Assembly: GCA_017961625.1 (NCBI GenBank)
Contig: JAGCWY010000082.1
Span: 1 to 37,220, forward strand
Length of the DNA stretch: 37,220 nucleotides
Reading direction: 5' to 3'
From: Ruminococcus sp.
GTDB taxonomy: Bacteria; Bacillota; Clostridia; Oscillospirales; Ruminococcaceae
Below the pieces are notes generated by a model. It saw only the letters and a program-made list of their open reading frames with translations. It was not told where the DNA came from and ran no database searches. The position numbers and the translations under genes are program-made. Each line of letters starts with the position of its first letter. The stretch's first letter is position 1. Positions 8,110 through 15,236 of this stretch are shown here, in pieces.

Positions 8110-8526
8110 ATGAAGAGGGATTCTGGCTATAACACCAAGCAGAAAGAAAAGCTGCTGGAATATCTTATGAAAAACAAGGAAAAGCATACCAATGTGCAAG
8201 AAATAAGCGCATTTCTTTCAGCTGAGGGTTCTTCCATGGGAGTTGCCACTATCTATAGACAACTCGACAGACTGGTCGAGCAAGGGCTGGTGCGCAAGTA
8301 TGCTTTTGACGGAAAGACATGCGCCTGCTATCAGTATATCGAAAATGAAGAGCAGTGCCGCAGTCATTTCCACTTGAAATGTCTTGGCTGCGGCAGACTT
8401 ATACATCTTGACTGCGAGCATCTTGCGGATATCACACGCCATATTGAGGATGAGCATGAATTCTCAATAGACTATTCGCAGACTGTTTTCTACGGACGCT
8501 GTTCCGATTGCAGGGGTAAGGATTGA
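8110..8526 (+). CDS. Fur-family metal-dependent transcriptional regulator
   Basis: The protein has 138 residues, with SD GGAGG just upstream. An N-terminal winged helix (NVQEISAFLSAEGSSMGVATIYRQLDRLVEQGLVRKY) is followed by the Fur dimerisation domain with two CxxC pairs, CLGC and CSDC, forming the structural zinc site. HFHLKC supplies further metal ligands. The family covers Fur, Zur and PerR; the sensory ligands are not distinctive enough here to choose. It is unusual in being cotranscribed between a lipoprotein and a membrane protein, which may be its targets or sensory partners (inference). The upstream consensus promoter shows no clear Fur box. Confidence 0.9.
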   Translation: MKRDSGYNTKQKEKLLEYLMKNKEKHTNVQEISAFLSAEGSSMGVATIYRQLDRLVEQGLVRKYAFDGKTCACYQYIENEEQCRSHFHLKCLGCGRLIHLDCEHLADITRHIEDEHEFSIDYSQTVFYGRCSDCRGKD

Positions 8527-9176
8527 TCCTGAATGTCCTTTTCTGGGTTCCCCTTTGGAATGTATATTTTTACATCATCATCCGGTCTATCGGGCATGAT
8601 ATCACCTCCGTGATTATTATGCCCTTTATATTTTATGCTATTCACTTGCAGGACTTACGGTATCAGCCGGTTTTGCCATGGAGAAGAACAATGGATATGT
8701 TATCGTCGCTTTTTAGGTTTATAGCTGCGGAGCTGCTTTGCTTTTTCATAAATATGACATTTGCTGTTTCGTCAATAAGCGCAGTCAGGCTCGTATGCCT
8801 TGTATGCACCGCCCTTATACTTGTTTCAGTCATGACTGACTATGGTATCAAGTCAGCTGAGCGTGATAAAAATAAAAGCACATGGGACAGGAACAGGATA
8901 CTTGCTGTTTCGGCAGCGGCTGTGACAGTGATACCGCTGACAAGTTGGATACTTCTCTGTATATCGGCTGAGAGCGGCGAATTTAGTATCTACGGCATGT
9001 ACAAGCTGCTTAATATGCCTTTCCTGCAATACTATAACCTTATAGAATCGGAGTCGTCCGCAAAGTCGCTTACTGTGGGTAAGCTCCTGCTAATGTTTCC
9101 GACTGCCGCCGTACCGGCAGCTTCAATGGCACTGTCATACATTCACGCTGGGAAACGGGGAGATGAGCAGCAGTAA
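8523..9176 (+). CDS. Polytopic membrane protein of unknown function
   Basis: The protein has 217 residues with a TTG start overlapping the fur stop by 4 bases (TTGA) and AAGGA close upstream, a typical coupled start. Hydrophobic segments near residues 3-22, 28-43, 70-110 (probably two), 128-150 and 183-205 suggest five or six membrane spans with a positively charged loop (YGIKSAERDKNKSTWDRNR). I do not recognise the family. Overlap with fur suggests function or regulation tied to metal stress, but nothing in the sequence names a substrate. Confidence 0.65.
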   Translation: MILNVLFWVPLWNVYFYIIIRSIGHDITSVIIMPFIFYAIHLQDLRYQPVLPWRRTMDMLSSLFRFIAAELLCFFINMTFAVSSISAVRLVCLVCTALILVSVMTDYGIKSAERDKNKSTWDRNRILAVSAAAVTVIPLTSWILLCISAESGEFSIYGMYKLLNMPFLQYYNLIESESSAKSLTVGKLLLMFPTAAVPAASMALSYIHAGKRGDEQQ

Positions 9177-9271
9177 AATAGCGCCTTTCAAAGTGTAGTG
9201 AGGAGCAATAGTTTCTTTTGTATAAATTGCTGAAAAAACAAATGTATATCATTATAAATAAGCAATATTGC

Positions 9272-9301
9272 TTGACATAAAAAGCGCAGATATGATACAA
9301 T
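9272..9301 (+). promoter_or_regulatory. Sigma-A promoter for the zinc-ribbon/LEA-like gene
   Basis: TTGACA (9272-9277), 18-bp spacer, TACAAT (9296-9301), 41 bp before the start codon. Confidence 0.75.
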
Positions 9302-9342
9302 TATTATTAGAATAATTATTTTTGTCTTTGGAGGTATTTTTT

Positions 9343-10299
9343 ATGGCATACTGTAAATACTGCGGAAAGTATATCAGTGACGGCGGCTCCTGTGATTGTG
9401 AGGCTGCAAAGAAAGCCGGAGAGGCTAAGGAAGTAGCTGAAGACGTTAAGGAGAGGGCTGAAGAAACTGCCGAAAATGTAAAGGAAAAGGTAGAGAACGC
9501 TACTGAGAGCATAAAGGAAAAAGCTGCCGATGTTGCTGAAAATATACAGGAAAAGGCAGAGAATATAAAAAATGATGCAGCCGAGGTTGTTGACAAGGCT
9601 AAAGAAAAAGTCGGAGATACTGTCAACGAAGCAAGGAGCGATGCGGCTGAGGCAGCTGACAAGATAAAGGAAAAGGCTGATGAGGCTGCAAAGAAGGCTG
9701 ATAGTATCGCGGGCGACGTTGCCGAAAAGCTTCCTGGTAATATGAAGAACAAAAAGAGCGCTGTTTATGTTATTGCAGGTATAATAGCGGCTCTCGTGCT
9801 TATTCTTTTGATAGCTCTGTGTTCTGGCGGCGGAGCAAAGAGCACGGTTAAGAAGTATGTCAAGGCTTCCTACGACAAAAAAGGCGGCAAGACCATGTTT
9901 TCTATCACCCTTCCTAAGGCAGCTCTCAAGGAGCTCAAAAAGGACGGCGATCTTGAGGATATGATTGACGAGCGCAATAAAATGATTGAAAAGATGATAG
10001 ATATGTTGGACGGCAAGGAGACCCTTCCAAAATTCTATAAGATTATTAGCAAGGACAAGATGAAGAATTCAGAGCTTGGAAAAGCTGAGACCTATCTGGA
10101 GCAACAGTGTTCAAGATACGGTGCCGATGACGATGATATCACAGTTTCCAAGGGCTATGAAATGGTTATAAAGACGAAGTGCAAGGACGAGGACGGCGAT
10201 GAAAAGTACGACAAGGCTACTATATGCGTCGTAGACGTCAAGGGTGATGGCTGGAAGATTATACCAAAGTCCGTTGCAAGGCTTTCCACCTCAGAGTAA
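9343..10299 (+). CDS. Zinc-ribbon, LEA/apolipoprotein-like helical repeat, single-TM protein with an outer domain
   Basis: The protein has 318 residues from ATG 9343 (GGAGG upstream). Parts in order: a zinc-ribbon start, C4-x2-C7 with C17/C19; an Ala/Lys/Glu-rich helix, residues about 21-130, built of near-11-residue repeats such as VKEKVENATESIKEKA and NIQEKAENIKNDA, as in LEA proteins; one membrane span at 139-160; and an outer domain, 165-318. The outer domain resembles the lipoprotein encoded 1.3 kb upstream (shared ASY..GG, P.AA and DGWKII landmarks). The helical part should be cytoplasmic. LEA-like repeats are linked to stress and membrane protection; a role here is inference. The gene has its own promoter. 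Confidence 0.8.
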   Translation: MAYCKYCGKYISDGGSCDCEAAKKAGEAKEVAEDVKERAEETAENVKEKVENATESIKEKAADVAENIQEKAENIKNDAAEVVDKAKEKVGDTVNEARSDAAEAADKIKEKADEAAKKADSIAGDVAEKLPGNMKNKKSAVYVIAGIIAALVLILLIALCSGGGAKSTVKKYVKASYDKKGGKTMFSITLPKAALKELKKDGDLEDMIDERNKMIEKMIDMLDGKETLPKFYKIISKDKMKNSELGKAETYLEQQCSRYGADDDDITVSKGYEMVIKTKCKDEDGDEKYDKATICVVDVKGDGWKIIPKSVARLSTSE

Positions 10300-10338
10300 T
10301 AATAACGTTAATGTGCAAACAGCCATAAGGAAGTATTT

Positions 10339-10370
10339 TGACCCACCCCCTGTCAAGTAGACAGTGAAAA
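10339..10370. repeat. Possible terminal inverted repeat of a lost insertion sequence
   Basis: TGACCCACCCCCTGTC followed by AAGTA and GACAGTG gives a perfect 5-bp palindrome (CTGTC/GACAG). TGACCC-type ends of this length resemble IS3-like termini. No transposase or matching opposite end is present, so this is a guess. Confidence 0.25.
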
Positions 10371-10396
10371 AAACAAAAAATTCTATTTTATGTCTA

Positions 10397-10429
10397 AAAG
10401 CAGTCTGTACAGTTTGTGCAGGCTGCTTT
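10397..10429 (+). terminator. Hairpin, probable terminator downstream of the zinc-ribbon gene
   Basis: AAAGCAGTCTG (10397-10407) pairs with CAGGCTGCTTT (10419-10429), 11 bp with one G-U pair and an 11-nt loop. The U-run is short (TTT). Confidence 0.5.
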
Positions 10430-10448
10430 GCTGTTAGCAGTAGGCGTC

Positions 10449-10497
10449 AAGCACCTTTTGTAGTGAGGAGCGTAGCGACGAACGGAGAAAGGTGCTT
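10449..10497. repeat. Intergenic inverted-repeat element with a TAGTGAGGAGCG core
   Basis: AAGCACCTTT (10449-10458) and AAAGGTGCTT (10488-10497) are perfect 10-bp arms. The 29-nt interior includes TGTAGTGAGGAGC, which recurs exactly at 9194-9206, and a GCGTAGCGACGAAC segment echoed at about 19424-19449. Confidence 0.5.
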
Positions 10498-10523
10498 CTT
10501 TATGGCTGTTTCGGATTTTTTTA

Positions 10524-10552
10524 TTGACTATTACGGTCAAATGTGGTAAAAT
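10524..10552 (+). promoter_or_regulatory. Sigma-A promoter for the AEC transporter
   Basis: TTGACT (10524-10529), 17-bp spacer, TAAAAT (10547-10552). Confidence 0.65.
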
Positions 10553-10615
10553 AATCTGGTTGCTGTTCTGAGAGGAGTTGCCGCAATAACTTTAAACGTA
10601 CAGCTGGAGGTTAAA

Positions 10616-11545
10616 ATGGCTTCAACTATATTATATAAGACTGCGATTATGCTCATACTGATAGGAGTTGGCATAATGTGCGCAAAGACTGGACTTATAA
10701 GCAAGTCTTCAAACAAGGAGCTGTCGAAGTTCATGCTTCAGGTCGTAAATCCTGTGGTAATTTTCATGTCTTATCAGACTGATTACCGCAGTGAACTGGT
10801 GAGGAATCTACTGCTGGCCTTTGTGCTGGCACTGGGAACAATGGTTCTTGCAATAGTTCTCTCGTACCTTTTCGTTCGCAGAAAAGATGGAAGGGAGTAC
10901 GAGATAGAGCGATTCTCAGCCGTGTACTCAAACTGTGGCTTTATGGGGATACCCCTTGTCAATGCCATTTATGGTAACGAGGGAGTATTTTACCTTACTG
11001 CCTACATAACTGTATTCAACCTTATCGTATGGACTCACGGAGTTATCTTGATCTCCGGTGAGAAGGACTTCAGACAGGTGGTGAAGGTTTTCTATTCTCC
11101 TACGATAATAGCCATATTCCTCGGTATGATAACATTCTTCCTGCGTATACGCCTTCCGGGCGCTGCCTCAGAGGCTCTCGGACTTATTAAGGAGGTCAAT
11201 ACCCCAATGGCTATGATAGTCTCGGGAGTTACGATATCTGGCACCAATATGATGAAAATACTGAAAAATCACAGAATATACTATATATGCTTGCTTAAAC
11301 TGATGATAGTACCTCTTATTATCTCCGTTCCTCTTTCTCTCATTTCGGGAGTTGATGATACGGTAAGAATGACAGTCCTCATAGCTGCCGCAGCACCGCC
11401 TGCAACAATGTGTACGCTCCTCAGTCTGCGCTATGGAAAAAACTCAATATACGCATCGGAAATTTTTGCTGCCGGAACTATACTGTCAGTGGTTACCCTG
11501 CCGCTAATAGTGAAAACTACGGAACATTTAACAAAAATACTATAA
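10616..11545 (+). CDS. AEC (auxin efflux carrier) family transporter
   Basis: The protein has 309 residues with SD GGAGG upstream. About ten hydrophobic helices in two halves separated by a charged loop are typical of AEC permeases. Family landmarks are the start (LYKTAIMLILIGVGIMCAKTGLIS), NCGFMGIPLVNAIYG in the first half and AAAAPPATMCTLLSLRYG near the end. Bacterial members carry malate, malonate or other small organic anions, and the substrate cannot be read here. The gene is monocistronic: its own promoter lies upstream and the next gene also has its own promoter. Confidence 0.9.
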   Translation: MASTILYKTAIMLILIGVGIMCAKTGLISKSSNKELSKFMLQVVNPVVIFMSYQTDYRSELVRNLLLAFVLALGTMVLAIVLSYLFVRRKDGREYEIERFSAVYSNCGFMGIPLVNAIYGNEGVFYLTAYITVFNLIVWTHGVILISGEKDFRQVVKVFYSPTIIAIFLGMITFFLRIRLPGAASEALGLIKEVNTPMAMIVSGVTISGTNMMKILKNHRIYYICLLKLMIVPLIISVPLSLISGVDDTVRMTVLIAAAAPPATMCTLLSLRYGKNSIYASEIFAAGTILSVVTLPLIVKTTEHLTKIL

Positions 11546-11592
11546 AATGTTTGTAAAAAACGCTGATTTTATAGAAAATCGCACTAAAATGT

Positions 11593-11620
11593 TTGAATTT
11601 TAATAATATTGTGTTATAAT
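11593..11620 (+). promoter_or_regulatory. Sigma-A promoter for the ROK regulator, long leader
   Basis: TTGAAT (11593-11598), 16-bp spacer, TATAAT (11615-11620). About 155 nt of leader follow with no structure I recognise. A TTGACA at 11645-11650 lacks a good -10. Confidence 0.55.
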
Positions 11621-11780
11621 ATAAATAAGTTAAAGAAGAATGAGTTGACAATAAATGAATAAAATTATACGGTCAGTTATAGCAAAGAGGACAACTTAAT
11701 TGATCTATGGGGATATGTAGATTGTACAGTACGGACTTCACGTAAAACACCTAATCAAGAAGAAATGGAGTTGTTGTTGT

Positions 11781-13001
11781 ATGGAAAAAAGAGGTATTAG
11801 TAAGCTTGATCTGAAAAGAAGAAACAGAATGCAGATTCTCAGGGTTATAAGAGAATCCGGACCTATTTCCAGAGTAGATGTGGCAAGTGCACTTGAGATC
11901 ACACGAGCTGCTGTAACAATCATCACAAATGAAATGATCGAGGAGGGCGTTCTCGTCGAGATCGGTGAAGCTCCAGTTAATACAGAGAAGCTTCAGAAGG
12001 GCAGAAGAAAGATCCTCATTGACATAAATGTGAACAGCCGTTTTGCACTTGGCGCTACTGTTGACGAAAAGGAAGTAAGCATCGGTCTGACAAACCTTAA
12101 TTCCGAGGTGCTCGACAAGGCGAGCATGGTAATTGATGACAGGACAACAAGTAAGGATATCATCAATTATATAATCAAGACAAGCAATGAAATGGTAGAA
12201 AACAGCGCTCTAACCAAGGAGAAGATACTTGGTCTCGGTGTAGGCGTTGTACCATCGATGTGGGGCAAGCTAAAGATATTCTACAAGGACGGCGTGCTTG
12301 ACTTCACCAACTTTATCGATAAGCTGTCAGGAGGTCTCGATTTTGAGATACACTGCGGCAACGCTATTGGTCTTATGGCTCTGGCAAGCAACGATTTCAG
12401 AACACTGAACGGATACCAGACAAATCAGGCGTTTATCCATAACGGTAATCAGGTGAATCTTGCTATTATAAACAAGAATGAGCTTTCAGCTGACTATGTG
12501 TCATATACATCGACTATAGAGAGATATATCGTTTGTCCCAACGGCAAGGCTTACGAGGGCTATCCTAATGGCTCTGTAAAGGCTGAGCTTTCAAGAAATG
12601 CTATGCTCAATGCGTTCTACGAGATCTACTCAAAGGACAAGACGCCCGTGCTCTATGAGCTCACAGAGGGTGACAAGACCGCTATCAATACCGATAACGT
12701 GTTCATGGCTCTTCTGAGAGGCGAGGAGGCAGTAAAGAACGTTGTTGACGATCTGATCGCGAAGTATACTGTACTGATAAATAATCTTGCTATAAGCCAC
12801 TTTGCTAAGAAGATAGTTCTTCATAACTTCAAACTCAATGAAAAGCAGTTTGACTACTGTAAGCGTGAGATGATACGCCTTGTCAGCGAGGAGATAGCTG
12901 ACAGAGTTGTTCTCAGCAAGCTTGATGGAAAGAACAATTTCCTCGGCGGCTGCGCTCTTATCATTCAGGATAACTTCTATGTAAGAGGCGGTATGCAGTA
13001 A
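11781..13001 (+). CDS. ROK-family transcriptional regulator (NagC/XylR type)
   Basis: The protein has 406 residues. The N-terminal winged helix (LKRRNRMQILRVIRESGPISRVDVASALEITRAAVTIITNEMIEEG) is the form shared by XylR and NagC repressors. A ROK sugar-binding fold follows (FALGATVDEKEVSIGLTNLN, LGLGVGVVPS). The usual ROK zinc motif (CxCGxxGC) is missing: the equivalent region reads IVCPNGKAYEGYPNGS. It therefore may not bind zinc or sugar normally. Xylulokinase lies 2.2 kb downstream, which would fit a XylR role, but other genes intervene and I see no operator pair. A terminator follows at once. Confidence 0.82.
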   Translation: MEKRGISKLDLKRRNRMQILRVIRESGPISRVDVASALEITRAAVTIITNEMIEEGVLVEIGEAPVNTEKLQKGRRKILIDINVNSRFALGATVDEKEVSIGLTNLNSEVLDKASMVIDDRTTSKDIINYIIKTSNEMVENSALTKEKILGLGVGVVPSMWGKLKIFYKDGVLDFTNFIDKLSGGLDFEIHCGNAIGLMALASNDFRTLNGYQTNQAFIHNGNQVNLAIINKNELSADYVSYTSTIERYIVCPNGKAYEGYPNGSVKAELSRNAMLNAFYEIYSKDKTPVLYELTEGDKTAINTDNVFMALLRGEEAVKNVVDDLIAKYTVLINNLAISHFAKKIVLHNFKLNEKQFDYCKREMIRLVSEEIADRVVLSKLDGKNNFLGGCALIIQDNFYVRGGMQ

Positions 13002-13010
13002 AAGAGAATA

Positions 13011-13045
13011 AAAGCCCTGATGAAGTTTTGTTTCATCAGGGCTTT
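13011..13045. terminator. Bidirectional terminator, perfect 14-bp stem
   Basis: AAAGCCCTGATGAA (13011-13024) pairs with TTCATCAGGGCTTT (13032-13045). It lies between the converging ROK and VanZ genes. Confidence 0.9.
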
Positions 13046-13050
13046 GTCAT

Positions 13051-13554
13051 TTATTTATCGTTACGTTTTTTCAGCGCTAGTGCTATGAGACCTGCAGCAG
13101 CAAAGGATATGAGCATACCTGTTAATACTCCGCCGGTGTCTATCATCATATCTCTGAATTCGCAGGAGCGCCCCTTTACGAACTGCTGGTGTACCTCGTC
13201 AGACAGGGCGTAAAAAAAACCAAATAATACGACCATAAGGCTCTTCTTTGAAAAGAGCTTTCTTTTTCCTGCAGTGAAGGAGGCACAGAAGCCAAGCGCG
13301 GTATATATTGAAAAATGCGCCAGCTTTCGGACTATGAACGACGCAGTTCCCCAAAGCTCTGCCTGCCTTTCTGGAGAGAAACTGTCATAATCGCGGAAAA
13401 ACAGCTTTACAAATATCCTTGTGAGAGTTCCGCTGGTATTTGAGGAGGTGTCCGCATCCTGAGCCGAGAGCAAGAATATCGATACCATGAGGGCTATCGT
13501 CAGTATAATAAAGAATGACTGTATTTTGCTCAGCCTTTTTATATTTGCTGCCAT
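13051..13554 (-). CDS. VanZ-family membrane protein
   Basis: The protein has 167 residues with SD AAGGA upstream on the minus strand. Four hydrophobic segments are visible (FFIILTIALMVSIFLLSAQ, HFSIYTALGFCASFTAG, LMVVLFGFFYALSDEVHQQF, LISFAAAGLIALAL). The family signature is present: RKLAHFSIY and SDEVHQQFVKGRSCEFRDMMIDTGG. VanZ was named for teicoplanin resistance in enterococci, but most members are chromosomal and of unknown function. There is no vancomycin cluster here, so resistance should not be inferred. Confidence 0.9.
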   Translation of the reverse strand: MAANIKRLSKIQSFFIILTIALMVSIFLLSAQDADTSSNTSGTLTRIFVKLFFRDYDSFSPERQAELWGTASFIVRKLAHFSIYTALGFCASFTAGKRKLFSKKSLMVVLFGFFYALSDEVHQQFVKGRSCEFRDMMIDTGGVLTGMLISFAAAGLIALALKKRNDK

Positions 13555-13585
13555 AAACCAGTTCCTTTCAGATATTGCTCCTTAT

Positions 13586-13614
13586 ATTATACAATTATTG
13601 CTGAGTTTTGTAAA
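13586..13614 (-). promoter_or_regulatory. Sigma-A promoter for the VanZ gene
   Basis: Minus strand: TTTACA (13614-13609), 17-bp spacer, TATAAT (13591-13586). Confidence 0.75.
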
Positions 13615-13649
13615 GGAAAAGTTTTTTTCGGAAAAATTTCAAAAATATC

Positions 13650-13678
13650 TTGTAACATGAGAATAAAAATGATATAAT
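13650..13678 (+). promoter_or_regulatory. Sigma-A promoter for the unknown membrane protein
   Basis: TTGTAA (13650-13655), 17-bp spacer, TATAAT (13673-13678). It is back to back with the VanZ promoter. Confidence 0.75.
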
Positions 13679-13739
13679 ATATTGTGTGTGACTTTAAGCC
13701 GCATAGCTTTATATAGATAAATTGATTTCGGAGGCAATA

Positions 13740-15077
13740 ATGAAAAGTTTATTTGCAAATGTCTGGACCAAGAGGGTAGTGTCCGTATTAAGTATTGTCT
13801 ATACATACTTTGTCATCAGACTCTGCTATCTTTCAATATTTTACACTATTGAGATACATGATCGGCTTTCGCTGTGCCTTACACTTTCGGGAATATCACT
13901 TGCAGCTGTGGTCATAATGCTTTATACCCGCAAACAGATACTGACGAGGATATGCAGCTTTATCATACTTCCGGCGATGTTGCCGGTGGTGTTGCTGTAT
14001 TTCGGTGAGTGGGGAATGATAATACCGATTATCGTGGTAGGCATAGTTATGCTCCTGCTCTCAGGCGCAGGAGAGGGAATAAAAACGGCTCTTGCCACGA
14101 TAATACTCCTTATGTATATATTCGCAGCACTGGGCTATTTCATGTTCACCTCCTTCTTTGTTGCTTCTGTGAATGAAGAAGAGATTGCAAAGGGCGTTTC
14201 GCCCTCAGGCGATTACAGGTATAGAATCGTAAACACCGAAGACAGCTCCGACGGAAGCACGGCTATATACGTAGAACCCAATACGGCGGATATAAAGAAT
14301 ACATTCGCTACATTCAGACTCAAGAATATGGAGCATATAGTTTATATATCTAGGCCCTCAGTGGACAGCATAGACGTTCAATGGGATAAACAAAAACGTC
14401 AGGACATAACGAATTACTACAACTCCATATCCGACAAGATAGAGGTCACTGTGACTGACGCTGAGCTTGAAAAGCTCGGCTATACCTACGATAACAAGCT
14501 CACTCTCACAAACCTTTCCGCAAGCCGTAAATTTGCCCTCGGCAAGACTGCTTCGGACGTAAGACCTGTGTATATCGACGAGTTAAATAAGGAGCAGCTT
14601 GACTTCTTCGGTATCGGCAAGGACGCTGATGGAAGATACTACGTAAAGGATCCTTCCGAGGAGCTCATGAATAGAAACGGAAGCCAGCCTGGAGAAATCA
14701 TGTATTTCAGCGAAATGAAGCCAAAGGCTCTGAAATACTTCAACAGTAAAAACATTGACCCTCCTACAGGTATAACCTACTTCAACGTCAAGAAAAACCA
14801 TACCGTGTACCTCAACAGCCTTACCGACGCCCAGCTTGCTGACCTTGGCGTTTCAGACAGCGGAGACGTAATGTCTATAGTTATCCATAAGCATACCGGA
14901 GGAAAGAAAGATGAGGACGGCAGCGGAGAGCAATCCGCAACTGACGAAAACAAGAAAGAAAATACAGAGAATGAGATCACGGAGAACAAGATAGTGTTCC
15001 GCTACTATGTGGCAGAGCTCGAGGATTACTACGATGTAGAGTCGAGACATTTCTCGCTTGATCTTCTCAAATCTTAA
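13740..15077 (+). CDS. Four-span membrane protein with a large extracytoplasmic domain, unknown function
   Basis: The protein has 445 residues from ATG 13740 (CGGAGG upstream), not the upstream in-frame TTG. The first 140 residues hold four or five membrane spans (VVSVLSIVYTYFVIRLCYLS, LTLSGISLAAVVIMLY, IIPIIVVGIVMLLLSG, ATIILLMYIFAALGYFMF). The remaining 300 residues are polar: a possible beta domain (GDYRYRIVNTEDSSDGSTAIYV) and then two segments with related wording (ELNKEQLDFFGIGKDADGRYYV and SLTDAQLADLGVSDSGDV). A low-complexity acidic stretch (about 380-415) precedes the C-terminus. I do not recognise the family. The gene has its own promoter and terminator. Confidence 0.75.
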   Translation: MKSLFANVWTKRVVSVLSIVYTYFVIRLCYLSIFYTIEIHDRLSLCLTLSGISLAAVVIMLYTRKQILTRICSFIILPAMLPVVLLYFGEWGMIIPIIVVGIVMLLLSGAGEGIKTALATIILLMYIFAALGYFMFTSFFVASVNEEEIAKGVSPSGDYRYRIVNTEDSSDGSTAIYVEPNTADIKNTFATFRLKNMEHIVYISRPSVDSIDVQWDKQKRQDITNYYNSISDKIEVTVTDAELEKLGYTYDNKLTLTNLSASRKFALGKTASDVRPVYIDELNKEQLDFFGIGKDADGRYYVKDPSEELMNRNGSQPGEIMYFSEMKPKALKYFNSKNIDPPTGITYFNVKKNHTVYLNSLTDAQLADLGVSDSGDVMSIVIHKHTGGKKDEDGSGEQSATDENKKENTENEITENKIVFRYYVAELEDYYDVESRHFSLDLLKS

Positions 15078-15090
15078 TATGATATCAGGG

Positions 15091-15141
15091 GCGCTGTGGA
15101 CACAGATACTCCGTATTACAGGAGCTACCGCGGCGCTTTTT
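15091..15141 (+). terminator. Branched intrinsic terminator
   Basis: GCGCTGTGG (15091-15099) pairs with CCGCGGCGC (15128-15136) with two G-U pairs; a second hairpin (CTCC/GGAG) lies inside; a TTTTT tract follows. Confidence 0.7.
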
Positions 15142-15236
15142 GAATATAAACACCAGCTTTATCAGGGATATTATCATTTAGAGAACAATAATGCAGGGGA
15201 GGCACCCTGTAAATATTCAAAAGGAGTGCATGATTA

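Larger units (their letters stand above)
10300..10615. other. 316-bp intergenic region with three inverted repeats and no credible gene
   Basis: The region holds a short IS-end-like palindrome, two hairpins and the promoter of the AEC transporter, each listed separately. A GTG-initiated 61-codon frame (10364-10549) runs through it but lacks a ribosome binding site and is a translation of the repeat; I do not accept it as a gene. Confidence 0.7.

Noticed and set aside
9252..9752. 166-codon Ser/Ala/Phe-rich frame on the minus strand
   Set aside because: It is the mirror of the Lys/Glu/Ala helical repeats of the zinc-ribbon protein and has no start signals.
10364..10549. 61-codon frame starting at a GTG
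   Set aside because: There is no ribosome binding site, and it reads through two hairpins and a repeat that recurs elsewhere; it is a translation of repeat DNA.
11645..11673. Second promoter for the ROK gene beginning TTGACA
   Set aside because: The best -10 lies only 15 bp away and is poor; the TTGAAT-16-TATAAT pair upstream is better.
13051..13554. Vancomycin/teicoplanin resistance
   Set aside because: Only a VanZ-family protein is present, with no vanHAX or regulators.
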